A DNA stretch of 64,000 nucleotides from Polyangiaceae bacterium. GTDB lineage: Bacteria > Myxococcota_A > Polyangia > Polyangiales > Polyangiaceae. Positions 17,612-26,271 of the stretch are shown piece after piece. The notes beneath the pieces were generated by a model, which was given only the letters and a program-made list of their open reading frames with translations, made no database searches and was not told the DNA's origin. The DNA is taken from positions 296,950 to 360,949 of the forward strand of contig JACKEB010000019.1 of NCBI GenBank assembly GCA_020633205.1. The letters run 5' to 3'. Made by a program: the position numbers and the translations under genes. The stretch's first letter is position 1, and every line of letters starts with the position of its first letter.

Positions 17612-17776
17612 AACGGGCCGCTCTAGGCGCGGCCAAGCGCGGCGGGCGTATCACATCGCGAGGCGCTTGGGAGGGCCGCGATGGATGCGAGCCGTGGGAG
17701 GTTTGCGGGGGTGAGGATGATTTGGTACGCACCGCTGCTTACTGAGAGCGCGGGGGCGCGCTCACGAGGGACCGAC

Positions 17777-18640
17777 ATGAAGCGATTTGCAGCAGTATTC
17801 TCAGCGGTTTGTGGCCTTGCTCTGGTTCAAGGTTGTAGCTCGGACGACGACAACGGCGGGAGCGGTGGTAACGCCGGCAGCGCCGGGACCGCTGGCACTG
17901 GCGCTCAAGGTGGAACTGGGGCGCAAGGCGGCACGGGCGCTCAGGGCGGAACCGGAGCGCAGGGCGGTACGGGAGCGCAGGGTGGAACCGGAGCCCAGGG
18001 CGGCACGGGAGCGCAGGGCGGAAGCGCGGGCGTCGGCGGCAGCGCGGGCGCGAGTGGTAGCGCAGGGACCGGCGGCAGCGCGGGCGCGAGCGGAAGCGCG
18101 GGTGCTGGCGGAACTGCGGGTGGAACCGCGGGGAGCGCTGGGACCTCGGGCGGAACGGCGGGCGCTGGCGGCGCCGGCGGCACCTCCGGAGGCACGGGTG
18201 GAACTGGGGGCGCGACGATCATCCCGGGGGAGACGTGCACGGACGCGCCGGATCTCACTGCTGGTGGCACCGTGATGGGCGACACGACGAGTGCGCTCCA
18301 GAATAGCATCAACCCTGGCGGTCGCCCCAACTGCCCGATTGGTCTCACCAGCGGGAAAGAGCATGTCTTCAGGCTCAGCCCGAGCGTGCTTACTCAGTAC
18401 CTCGCAGTCGTCACCCCCGGAGTCACATCTCAGTATGACCCGTCGCTTTACGTGCTCAAAGGATGCTCTGATATGGACGGGTGCATTGCTGGCACTGTGC
18501 TCAACGGTGCCGGCGAAGCCGAGACACTCGACTTCATCGTTGGCGGAGGCGAGACAGCGTATCTCATCGTGGATGGCGAATCGACAAGCGCTCCTTTCGT
18601 TTCCGAGGGGAGCTATACCTTGACCGTGTCAATCCAATAG
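17777..18640 (+). CDS. Gly/Ala-rich repeat lipoprotein with C-terminal PPC-like domain
   Basis: 287 residues from ATG 17777 (GAGGG upstream; the longer frame lacks a signal peptide). Lipobox LVQGC, then CSSDDDN and about 120 residues of low-complexity linker: seven GTGAQG hexapeptides followed by GSAG/GTAG-type repeats. The C-terminal 140 residues (from ETCTDAPDLTAGG) form a beta-rich domain like bacterial pre-peptidase C-terminal domains, with HVFRLSPS and SLYVLKGCSDMDGC. Such linker-plus-domain lipoproteins are common in Polyangia. Function unknown; probably displayed on the outer membrane. Ends next to the convergent gene. Confidence 0.85.
   Translation: MKRFAAVFSAVCGLALVQGCSSDDDNGGSGGNAGSAGTAGTGAQGGTGAQGGTGAQGGTGAQGGTGAQGGTGAQGGTGAQGGSAGVGGSAGASGSAGTGGSAGASGSAGAGGTAGGTAGSAGTSGGTAGAGGAGGTSGGTGGTGGATIIPGETCTDAPDLTAGGTVMGDTTSALQNSINPGGRPNCPIGLTSGKEHVFRLSPSVLTQYLAVVTPGVTSQYDPSLYVLKGCSDMDGCIAGTVLNGAGEAETLDFIVGGGETAYLIVDGESTSAPFVSEGSYTLTVSIQ
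17894..18019 (+). repeat. In-frame minisatellite, 18-bp unit x7
   Basis: Seven tandem 18-bp units of the type GGAACCGGAGCGCAGGGC, each encoding GTGAQG with synonymous drift among units. Frame is kept throughout, so copy-number change would alter linker length only. Less regular GSAG-encoding repeats continue to about 18210. Confidence 0.9.
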
Positions 18641-20308
18641 CTAACGCCCCAGCTTGAGAACATAGAATCGTTCGGGTCCCGTCTGAACTTGCCCCGCCCC
18701 GAGGTCGATCACCGGAACCGTTGTTGTCCCAGTCAACACGCTTTCGCCATCCGCGGTTGCCGAGACTCCCAGCACGAATCCGCGCGGACCTCCCACCGCG
18801 CGATGCCAGAGAAGCTGACCGGCACTGCCAAGGCGCTCAAGGACGCCAACATCAGGGCCAATTGACTCTCCACCAATATCCGCAGTGCTCGTTGTGAGAG
18901 TCCCGACGATCGCACCACCCGTAGAATCAACGCTGAGCTTGGTGGGTAGACGACCAGGAAGGGCGACTAGCCACTGTACCGCTGGGTTCAACTGAGGAAT
19001 GAGGCGAACCACAAAGCCAGTCGGCTCCGTGGTGGGTGGGAGCGGTCGGTTGGCTATGACCACTGTCCCCGTATAGTATCCGCCGATTGCGATGACTCCT
19101 GCCGAGTCGACCGAAATGTCCTCCACTTGCACCACCGCGCCCGCTCCTCCGAAAAGGGTGGAGGCCACGTACTGCCCGTCTGGGTCTAACTTGACGAAGT
19201 ATCCATCACGGAACTGCGGGGTCCGATTGCCCGCCCCGAAATCGATCACGTCCTGAGCCGTGCCGACAACAATCACGTTCCCCAAGGCATCTACAACGAC
19301 GCCTCTCGCAAAGTCCTCATGCGGACCCGAGAAGTTTCGAGCCCACAAAGCGTTGCCATCGGGAGCGAACTTGACGACGAACGGGTCGTACGCATCGGAT
19401 ACAATAAGTGTGTCGGCCCCATAGGTCGTCGTTGCGTTTAGTCGACCACAGACAACGATGTTGCCGGAAGGGTCCGCTGCGAGAGCGACGTATTGGGGAC
19501 CGGTACTTAGCTGGAATGAATTTGATACGATGCCGGAGGAGTCGATGCTTGCAACGAAGTAGCCAGTGGCGAGCTGGCCGGCCCCAAGGTTCACAGGAGC
19601 TCCTACATACCCGAGGATGTATGTTGTCCCATTCGGTGCAACCGAGATATCAATGATGGTGTCATCCTCGGAAGAAGCGATCGGCGTCACCCAATCAACG
19701 TCCCCGGAGGGTTGGATCGAGGCAACAAACGCATCTTCCTTGGCACTGGTAGGTACTAGAAACGGGCCCGACGCGATTTCGCCCTCGTACACTGCCGCCA
19801 CAACCACCCCACCATCTCCGCGAGCGGACTGGACTGGCTTGGTTCCACCACTCGCCAGCCCCCAAATCCCGCACTCGAACCCATCACAGTTTTCGTCCTT
19901 GTCGGGAACGGAGCAGTCTTCAACTGACGGGAGCACCTCATTCGTGCACGCGCCCCACGTACCGTCGTTTCCGCACTTTTGAGTTCCTTCAACACAGATC
20001 CCCTTGTTGAGGGTTGCTGGTTCCCCGGTGTAGCAACTCTGGGTAGCCATCGGGGCGCACTCGGGACTGCCTCCCGCCCCGCCGCTGGTTCCGCCCGCGG
20101 AACTCCCGCCGCCACCCGCGCCCGCACCTCCGACAGACGAACCTCCCACGCCACCGGAGTTCCCGCCAAGTCCGCCCGCCGCACCGACGCCAGAAGTTCC
20201 ACCCGTGCCATCTGCAGCTTTGAACTCGTCGAGGCCAATGAGGCTGGAGCAGGCAGTACCCAAAAGACTAGCAACACCCAGTGCCAGTGCCGTGCGACCT
20301 TGAAGCAT
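18641..20308 (-). CDS. Lipoprotein with Gly-rich linker, MopE-like Cys motif and beta-propeller repeats
   Basis: 555 residues. Signal peptide with lipobox GTAC. Residues about 33-80 are a Gly/Ser linker. Residues about 83-147 carry the myxobacterial Cys-rich segment (CYTGEPATLNKGICVEGTQKC..WGACTNEVLPSVEDC) ending in DKDENCDG, a MopE-like calcium/metal signature. From about 160 onward SBBP-like propeller units recur (DAFVASIQPSGDVDWVTPI, DPFVVKFAPDGNALWARNF, DGYFVKLDPDGQYV). Convergent with the preceding lipoprotein, with no gap between the stops. The DNA is visibly less GC-rich than its neighbours. Surface exposure is likely; function unknown. Confidence 0.87.
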   Translation of the reverse strand: MLQGRTALALGVASLLGTACSSLIGLDEFKAADGTGGTSGVGAAGGLGGNSGGVGGSSVGGAGAGGGGSSAGGTSGGAGGSPECAPMATQSCYTGEPATLNKGICVEGTQKCGNDGTWGACTNEVLPSVEDCSVPDKDENCDGFECGIWGLASGGTKPVQSARGDGGVVVAAVYEGEIASGPFLVPTSAKEDAFVASIQPSGDVDWVTPIASSEDDTIIDISVAPNGTTYILGYVGAPVNLGAGQLATGYFVASIDSSGIVSNSFQLSTGPQYVALAADPSGNIVVCGRLNATTTYGADTLIVSDAYDPFVVKFAPDGNALWARNFSGPHEDFARGVVVDALGNVIVVGTAQDVIDFGAGNRTPQFRDGYFVKLDPDGQYVASTLFGGAGAVVQVEDISVDSAGVIAIGGYYTGTVVIANRPLPPTTEPTGFVVRLIPQLNPAVQWLVALPGRLPTKLSVDSTGGAIVGTLTTSTADIGGESIGPDVGVLERLGSAGQLLWHRAVGGPRGFVLGVSATADGESVLTGTTTVPVIDLGAGQVQTGPERFYVLKLGR

Positions 20309-20376
20309 CAGACCTGTCTACCTCGCGCGGGGCGGACGCAAGAGCGCTTCGTGCTGCCGTACGGTCGGGTGGCGGG

Positions 20377-22491
20377 TCACTTCACTTTGAAGCTGCCATT
20401 GAGCTTCAAATCTCGTGAACTGAAGCCGACGTCGACTTGATAGTCCAAGTCTTCCAGTACCCAGCCTGCGCTCGCTGTGTCCCAGTAGCGCAGGCTTTCT
20501 TTCGGGAACTGCAGCTCCACTTGCACTGACTGCCCCGCAGGGACTTCCACGCGCTGGAAGGCTTTCAGCTCACGCTGGGCGCGCTCCACGGCTGAACCTG
20601 GGTACCCGACGTACGCCTGGATCACCTGTGCGGCGTCCACGCTGCCGGTGTTCTTCAAGCTGACGGTCAGCGCGACCGCACCCGGGTTGGTCGATACCTG
20701 GAGGTCGCTCAGCTCGAAGCTCGAGTAGCTCAGGCCGTATCCGAACGGATATTGCACCTCGAGTCCGTCGTGATCCAGCTGACGGTAGCCGTGGAAGTAG
20801 CCGTAGTCGACGCTGAGGGCCTGGTTATCGAAGGGCACCAGGTCTTGCTCCTTGAGGGGAACACTCAGGGGCAGCTTGCCGCTCGGGCTGAAGTCGCCCC
20901 ACAGCATTTCCGCCAGGGCGGTGCCGCCGTTCATGCCGCCGTACCAGGCCATGACGAGCCCATCGACTTGGGCAACCCACGGCGCGACCGTGATCGCGGA
21001 GCCGCCTTCCAGGACCACGATGGTGGTCTCTACCAGCTCACTCACGCGGGTGATCAACGCCTGGTGCTCCGCGGACAGCCCTAGTGTCTCGCGATCGCCA
21101 CCGGGGCGCCCGGGGATCGACTCCCCTTCGTCTTCCTTGGTGAGGCCCACGACCACGATCGCGATCTTTGGCGCGCCAAGCGCCGTTTCGTCCTCCGTGG
21201 TGAGCACATCGTGATCGATGTGGAGCGGCGCGCCTTCGAGCCGCGCGGAAATACCTGCGAGGGGCGTCACGACATCCAAGGGGTCGTTGTTGCTGCTCCC
21301 GGCGTCCCCGAGGTTGATGGCGTCGCTCAAGCTGCCGATCACAGCGACCTCTCCGGGAGTGGGGTTCTTGAGCGGTAGCGCGGCGTTCTTGTTCTCGAGC
21401 AGCACCAGGCTCTGGCGGGCGACCTGCAGCGCGAGCGCGCGGTGCTCTGGGCTGGCGACGACGCTCTCTGGGACTTGCTTCGGCTGATCGAGCTTGAACG
21501 TCAGCTTGGTGCGCAAGATGCGGCGCACGGCTTCATCCACCAGCTTGGCGTCGAGGCTTCCGTCGTTGACGCCATCGATCAGTTGCTTGCCATAGATGTT
21601 GTCCTTGGGCATCTCGATGTCGAGACCGGCTTGCAAGGAGGGCGCCGTGTAGTGAGTGCCGAACACCCAGTCGCTCTCCACGAAGTATTTATAGCCCCAG
21701 TCGTCGCGTAAGATTTCGGTGAGCAGGTGGCGATTTTCCGCGCAGTATTCCTGATTGAGCTTGTTGTAGGCGCTCATCACGCTGCCGACGTTGGCTTCCT
21801 TCACCGCGGCTTCGAAGTGCGGGAGGTAGATCTCTCGTAGCGTGCGCTCGCCCATATTCGCGGACACTTCGAAGCGCGACTCCTCGATGCTGTTGGCTGC
21901 GAAGTGCTTGGCGCTCGCTAACACGTGCTGCTGCACGCCCTGGATGAAGGCGACCCCCATGCGGCCGAGGTGGTGCACGTCTTCGCCGTAGGTCTCTTGA
22001 GCGCGACCCCAGGCAGGGTGACGCAAGATGTTGATTGTCGGTGCGAGCAGCACGTTGGCGCCGCGAGCGGCGGTCTCCGCGCCCATGGCTTCACCCACCC
22101 GGTACTCAAGCTCGATGTCCCAAGTCGCGCCCCGCGCCATGCCAACGGGGAACGTCGTGGTTTGCCCCACCGCGACGCCGCGCGGACCATCTACCATGCG
22201 GAAACCAGGGATCCCCAGGCGCTCGTTGTCCGCCGTCGGATACACCTTGTCGGCGGCGAAGAGCACCGTGCCGTGCATCTGCGCGACCTTCTCTTCAAGG
22301 CTCATCTGACCGAGCCAGTCGTTGACTCGAGACTCGATGGCGGGATCTAGCCCCGTGTCGTCCGGCTGCTTCACGACTTCTGCATCCTCTCCACAGCTGG
22401 CGAGCAAGACAGCGCCCAGGAAGCCTCCAATCAGCGACCTCGAAACGCGCCTCACCCCCAAACCCACTGCGTGCGTATCCCAGCGCCCCAT
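20377..22491 (-). CDS. GH3-family beta-glucosidase-like glycoside hydrolase, lipoprotein
   Basis: About 704 residues. Three parts are visible: the GH3 N-terminal TIM barrel (VLLAPTINILRHPAWGRAQE, ASAKHFAANSIE, the nucleophile Asp in FVESDWV), the alpha/beta C-terminal domain (VAVIGSLSDAINLGDAGSSN), and a fibronectin-III-like tail (PFGYGLSYSSFELSDLQV). A signal peptide with lipobox LLASC shows export. I start at ATG 22491 or GTG 22455; the frame runs to 22746, but that would enter the divergent methyltransferase gene. Substrate is not evident; beta-glucosides or plant-type oligosaccharides are typical. Confidence 0.92.
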   Translation of the reverse strand: MGRWDTHAVGLGVRRVSRSLIGGFLGAVLLASCGEDAEVVKQPDDTGLDPAIESRVNDWLGQMSLEEKVAQMHGTVLFAADKVYPTADNERLGIPGFRMVDGPRGVAVGQTTTFPVGMARGATWDIELEYRVGEAMGAETAARGANVLLAPTINILRHPAWGRAQETYGEDVHHLGRMGVAFIQGVQQHVLASAKHFAANSIEESRFEVSANMGERTLREIYLPHFEAAVKEANVGSVMSAYNKLNQEYCAENRHLLTEILRDDWGYKYFVESDWVFGTHYTAPSLQAGLDIEMPKDNIYGKQLIDGVNDGSLDAKLVDEAVRRILRTKLTFKLDQPKQVPESVVASPEHRALALQVARQSLVLLENKNAALPLKNPTPGEVAVIGSLSDAINLGDAGSSNNDPLDVVTPLAGISARLEGAPLHIDHDVLTTEDETALGAPKIAIVVVGLTKEDEGESIPGRPGGDRETLGLSAEHQALITRVSELVETTIVVLEGGSAITVAPWVAQVDGLVMAWYGGMNGGTALAEMLWGDFSPSGKLPLSVPLKEQDLVPFDNQALSVDYGYFHGYRQLDHDGLEVQYPFGYGLSYSSFELSDLQVSTNPGAVALTVSLKNTGSVDAAQVIQAYVGYPGSAVERAQRELKAFQRVEVPAGQSVQVELQFPKESLRYWDTASAGWVLEDLDYQVDVGFSSRDLKLNGSFKVK

Positions 22492-22567
22492 ACGCCTGAG
22501 CGTAAAGGAACACTTGAGTGACGGCTGAGCTAACTGCGCCAAGCGCAACTTGGTGTATGCGGAAGGG

Positions 22568-23137
22568 ATGGACGACCGGGAGCGCTGGAACCAACGGTAT
22601 GCCGACGGCAGCCACACCGGCGGCACGCCCCACAGCTGGGCGCTGGAGTGCGCGGATGCCTTGCCCAAGCGCGGGCGCGCGCTCGATCTGGCTGGGGGAG
22701 CGGGCGCTCTGGCGCTGTGGCTAGCGACGCGCGGACTCAGCGTCACGCTGGCGGACGTCTCCGATCGCGGGCTCGAGCTCGCCAGTCAGCGAGCGGCCGA
22801 GGCGGAGGTGAGTTTGCGCTGCGAACGCATCGACCTGACGGACCCGGTGGAGCGGGAGCGCCTAGGGAGCGGTTGGGACCTGGTCACGTGCACGAACTAC
22901 TTTCAGGCCGAGCTGTTCCCGTGGATCGCCGAGGTGCTAGCGCCCCAGGGCTTGTGCTTGTTTGCCCAACCGACGCTGAAAAATCTCGAACGCCATGCCC
23001 GGCCGAGTGCGCGTTTCCTTGTCGATCCACTGAGCCTCGATGCGTGGCTCGGTGGCCTGCAGGTCCTGGAACGTTACGAGGGCTGGACAGCAAGCGGGAC
23101 CCACGAGCTGCGTTTGCTCGCCCGCAGGTCGCACTGA
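22568..23137 (+). CDS. Class I SAM-dependent methyltransferase
   Basis: About 189 residues. The SAM-binding glycine motif is ALDLAGGAGALALWLA, motif II is LSVTLADVSDRGLELA, and WDLVTCTNYFQAELFP corresponds to motif IV. The N-terminal ERWNQRYADGSHTGGTPHSW resembles TehB-like and thiopurine-type small-molecule methyltransferases. The start is uncertain: ATG 22568 fits homologues, while TTG 22550 and GTG 22553 lie upstream in frame. It diverges from the GH3 gene and is followed 51 bp later by the LtrA-Kir gene. Substrate unknown. Confidence 0.82.
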   Translation: MDDRERWNQRYADGSHTGGTPHSWALECADALPKRGRALDLAGGAGALALWLATRGLSVTLADVSDRGLELASQRAAEAEVSLRCERIDLTDPVERERLGSGWDLVTCTNYFQAELFPWIAEVLAPQGLCLFAQPTLKNLERHARPSARFLVDPLSLDAWLGGLQVLERYEGWTASGTHELRLLARRSH

Positions 23138-23188
23138 CCGACCAATCAGCGACTTCCCAACGGATCGCTCGCTGAGTAGAGGCAAGCG

Positions 23189-25390
23189 ATGCAGAACCGC
23201 TGGTTCCACCCGCCCCACCTCCATAGCCCGGCCCCCGGGCGGGAGCGCCGCGTGGGTTGGCTCGAGCTGTTCTACGACCTGATCTACGTCGCGCTGATCA
23301 TCCAGCTCGGGAACCTGCTGAGCGAGCACGTTGGCTGGACGGGAACCGCGGCGTTTGCCGGGTTGTTCGTGCCTGTCTGGTTCACGTGGACTGGGTTCAC
23401 CTTCTACTCGAATCGCTTCATCGTCGACGACTTCGTGCACCGCGCGCTCGTCTTCTTGCAGATGTTCGCGATTGGCGGCGTCGCGGTGAGCGTCGCGGGA
23501 CTTTTCCGCGGAGAATTTTTCGCGTTCTCGTGCTTCTACGCCCTAGCGCGCTTCGTCGTCGTCGCGCTCTACTATCGAGTCTACAAGCACGTCCCAGTCG
23601 CGCGCGCATTGGCCCGGCGTTATGTGATCGGGTTCAGCGTCGGTGCGTTGTTGTGGTTGAGCGCCGCCTTCATCCCTTGGCCATGGGTGCTACCCGTGTG
23701 GGGCGTGGCAATGCTGCTCGACCTGAACACCGTCCTGAGTCACGTCTCGCGCACCCTCACGGCGCAGCACCCTCCCGACACCGCACACGCGACGGAGCGC
23801 TACGGCTTGCTCACCATCATCGTGCTCGGGGAGTCCTTCGTGAAGGTGCTGAGCGCAGTCAGCTCCGACGGCTTGCATCGCACCACGTTCTTGATGTGCG
23901 GCTGCGTGCTGTTCATCTGCTGCAGCCTCTGGTGGATCTACTTCGACGACGTCGCGGGCTCACGCATCAAGCCAGGGCGGCTCACGCCGTTCTTCTGGAT
24001 CTACTCGCACCTGCCGCTGACCATGGCGATCACCGCGGTGGGCGTCGCCGCAAAGAAGGCAGTATTCTTCGAGCCCCATTTGGTGGCGCCGACGAAGTAT
24101 CGCTGGTTCCTTTGCGGCACGCTGGCGTTCGCGCTGTTCTGGGTCGCAGTGATCGACAGCATCACCGAGCGGCGCCAAGCAGAGCTTAGCGACCGCACGC
24201 GGGTGAACACGCGCTTCGCCGCCGCCTTTTTCGTGTTGCTGCTGGCCCCCATGGGCGCGGTGATGCCTGGCTGGGGCTTCGTGGGCCTGGTTACCGCCGC
24301 CATGTTCTTGCAAGTCCTGATCGACTTGGCGATGGCTCCCGAGGCCGATCCGGAAGCCGCACACCACGAGCACCCGGAACTTTTCCACGCAGAAACTAAA
24401 CTGACTGCGACGCCGGACAAGCCGAGCGGCAGCTTCACCCTGAGGCGGCGCACGGCAGGGGACGCGATTCGTCGTGGCACGCCAAACGCCTTACGCAAGG
24501 ACGTGTACTTCTACCTGATGGAGGGCAGCTGGACGCGCTTCTTCATCGTCGTGGTCGTCGCCTACCTGTTCATCAACGTGGTGTTCGCCGGGCTCTTCCT
24601 GCTCGAGCCCTCATCGGTGAGCAACATGCAGACGGGCAGCTTCCTCGAAGCCTTCGCGTTCAGCGTGCAGACCATGTCGACGATTGGCTACGGCGGGATG
24701 GCTCCTGCCACGCCCTATGGCCACGCGCTGGTAACCATTGAAGCGTTCATCGGCCTGATGGGCGTCGCCCTCGCCACTGGCCTCCTGTTCGCCAAGGTTT
24801 CGCGCCCTGTCTCCAGCGTGCTCTTCAGCAAGGTGATGGTCGTCACCACGCGCCACGGCCGCCCCAACTTACATTTCCGCCTGGGAAATGCACGAGGTAA
24901 CGACATCGCGGAGGCGTCGATTCGTGTCTCCGTCGCGAAGGACGAGGTCAGCGCTGAGGGGCACCGGCTACGCCGGCTCTACGATTTGAAGCTCGAGCGC
25001 AACACGAGCCCGATGTTCGTGCTGAGCTGGTCGGTTTTCCACGTGATCGACGAGGAGAGCCCGCTCTTCGGCCTCACCAACCAGCAGCTACTCGACCAAG
25101 ACGTGAGCGTGATCGCGAGCATGATGGGACACGACAGCACGTACGCCCAGAGCACCCACGCGCGCCACGTGTACGCGCCCGAAGACTTTCGCTTTGGGGA
25201 ACACTTCGTCGACGTGATCAGCCGCATGGACGATGGCCGACTGCTCGTCGACTACACCCACTTCCACGATACGGTGGCAGACGCTCCGCCGGGCGAAACC
25301 ATCCGGCCTACCGAAGCGGAGAACCTGGACAGCGCCGAGGCCAGCGCGGAGTCCGCTCCAAGCACAGACACCGACGACGACTCCGAGTAA
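23189..25390 (+). CDS. LtrA-domain / KirBac-type inward-rectifier K+ channel fusion
   Basis: One uninterrupted 733-residue frame combining two membrane modules. Residues about 15-390 match low-temperature-requirement protein A: the signature RRVGWLELFYDLIYVALI, then about ten hydrophobic helices. A linker (about 390-430) leads to a KirBac-like channel: amphipathic slide helix, outer helix (FFIVVVVAYLFINVVFAGLF), pore helix and selectivity filter TIGYG (498-502), inner helix, and a beta-rich cytoplasmic domain (HGRPNLHFRLGNARGNDI, FVLSWSVFHVIDEESPLFG) to about 700. The tail is acidic. GAGGCAAGCG before the ATG serves as ribosome site. Codon use is even across the joint, arguing against a frameshift artefact. 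A sensor or auxiliary-subunit role for the LtrA part is inference. Confidence 0.9.
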   Translation: MQNRWFHPPHLHSPAPGRERRVGWLELFYDLIYVALIIQLGNLLSEHVGWTGTAAFAGLFVPVWFTWTGFTFYSNRFIVDDFVHRALVFLQMFAIGGVAVSVAGLFRGEFFAFSCFYALARFVVVALYYRVYKHVPVARALARRYVIGFSVGALLWLSAAFIPWPWVLPVWGVAMLLDLNTVLSHVSRTLTAQHPPDTAHATERYGLLTIIVLGESFVKVLSAVSSDGLHRTTFLMCGCVLFICCSLWWIYFDDVAGSRIKPGRLTPFFWIYSHLPLTMAITAVGVAAKKAVFFEPHLVAPTKYRWFLCGTLAFALFWVAVIDSITERRQAELSDRTRVNTRFAAAFFVLLLAPMGAVMPGWGFVGLVTAAMFLQVLIDLAMAPEADPEAAHHEHPELFHAETKLTATPDKPSGSFTLRRRTAGDAIRRGTPNALRKDVYFYLMEGSWTRFFIVVVVAYLFINVVFAGLFLLEPSSVSNMQTGSFLEAFAFSVQTMSTIGYGGMAPATPYGHALVTIEAFIGLMGVALATGLLFAKVSRPVSSVLFSKVMVVTTRHGRPNLHFRLGNARGNDIAEASIRVSVAKDEVSAEGHRLRRLYDLKLERNTSPMFVLSWSVFHVIDEESPLFGLTNQQLLDQDVSVIASMMGHDSTYAQSTHARHVYAPEDFRFGEHFVDVISRMDDGRLLVDYTHFHDTVADAPPGETIRPTEAENLDSAEASAESAPSTDTDDDSE

Positions 25391-25545
25391 AAAGCTCGCA
25401 ACGCCTGCGCCCGATTCAGAGCTGCCGCAAAGCTTTCGAGCGTTCGTCGCGACCCCAGCGCAACTCGCCTGCAACAACACGTGTTCGCAGCGCAAGAACG
25501 CGAAAATCCCGGCTCAGTCGGCGTGGTTTGTGAAAGGATTCCGGC

Positions 25546-26271
25546 ATGGCTGTCACGGTGGATGAAGTGATGAATCGGGAGGTGTTCAGCGTGAAGCCGA
25601 ACGCCACCCTGAACGATGCTGCCAGCTTGCTCGAGCGGCATCACATCTCAGGTGCGCCCGTTCTGGATGCGGAGGGAGTGCCCGTCGGCATGATCTCGCT
25701 GCGCGATCTGGCCCCGCCCGCGTCAACGCTGGTGGAAGAGCGCATGAGCCGTCCAGTGATGGCAGTGCCCAGTGGGGCAACCCTCGAGTCAGCCGCGTTG
25801 CTGCTCTCGGATCTCGACCTGCATCGCGCCATCGTGGTGGACGACGATGGCAAGCTGATCGGCATCGTCACCAGCTTGGACTTGCTGCGTGGCTTGCTGG
25901 GTCTGCCAGCACCCCACCCCCACGAGCAACCTCCGGTGGACGACGTGACGGGCCTGGTGTGGAGTGATGATCTACAGCTCAACCCTGGCTTACCAGAGAA
26001 GCTGCCTCAGGGACCCGGCCTGCTTGCGCTGGTTCACGGCGGAAAGGGCCGCCCTGAACGAGTCGTTTGGGCCGAAGCCGCCACGGGGATCCGAGGGCGT
26101 GTGGCACATCTGCTGCAGAAGACCGAGCACATCACGCCGCACTTGCTGCCGGCGCTGGAGGCTGGTGAGCTGCGCCTGCGCTACGCTGCGAGCGAGGACA
26201 CCGCTCGCCGCATGACCGGCCTGCGCAAGTTGCTGCTCGATGCCCGAAACAAAGCCCGCCAACCCAGCTAG
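25546..26271 (+). CDS. Tandem CBS-domain protein with unassigned C-terminal domain
   Basis: 241 residues. Two CBS motifs span about 1-125 (VDEVMNREVFSVKPNATLND and VEERMSRPVMAVPSGATLES), predicted to bind adenine nucleotides. Residues about 150-241 form a separate domain with LLALVHGGKGRPERVVWAEAATGIRGRV, faintly like a degenerate GIY-YIG fold. The same architecture and identical length occur in the gene at 33772-34497. AAAGGA lies 7 nt before the ATG. Its 3' end overlaps the cation ATPase gene by 32 bp, so a nucleotide-dependent link to the pump is plausible (inference). Confidence 0.85.
   Translation: MAVTVDEVMNREVFSVKPNATLNDAASLLERHHISGAPVLDAEGVPVGMISLRDLAPPASTLVEERMSRPVMAVPSGATLESAALLLSDLDLHRAIVVDDDGKLIGIVTSLDLLRGLLGLPAPHPHEQPPVDDVTGLVWSDDLQLNPGLPEKLPQGPGLLALVHGGKGRPERVVWAEAATGIRGRVAHLLQKTEHITPHLLPALEAGELRLRYAASEDTARRMTGLRKLLLDARNKARQPS

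Noticed and set aside
17894..18019. Tandem repeats considered as a CRISPR array
   Set aside because: Units are contiguous 18-mers with no spacers, in frame within a lipoprotein gene, and there are no cas genes.
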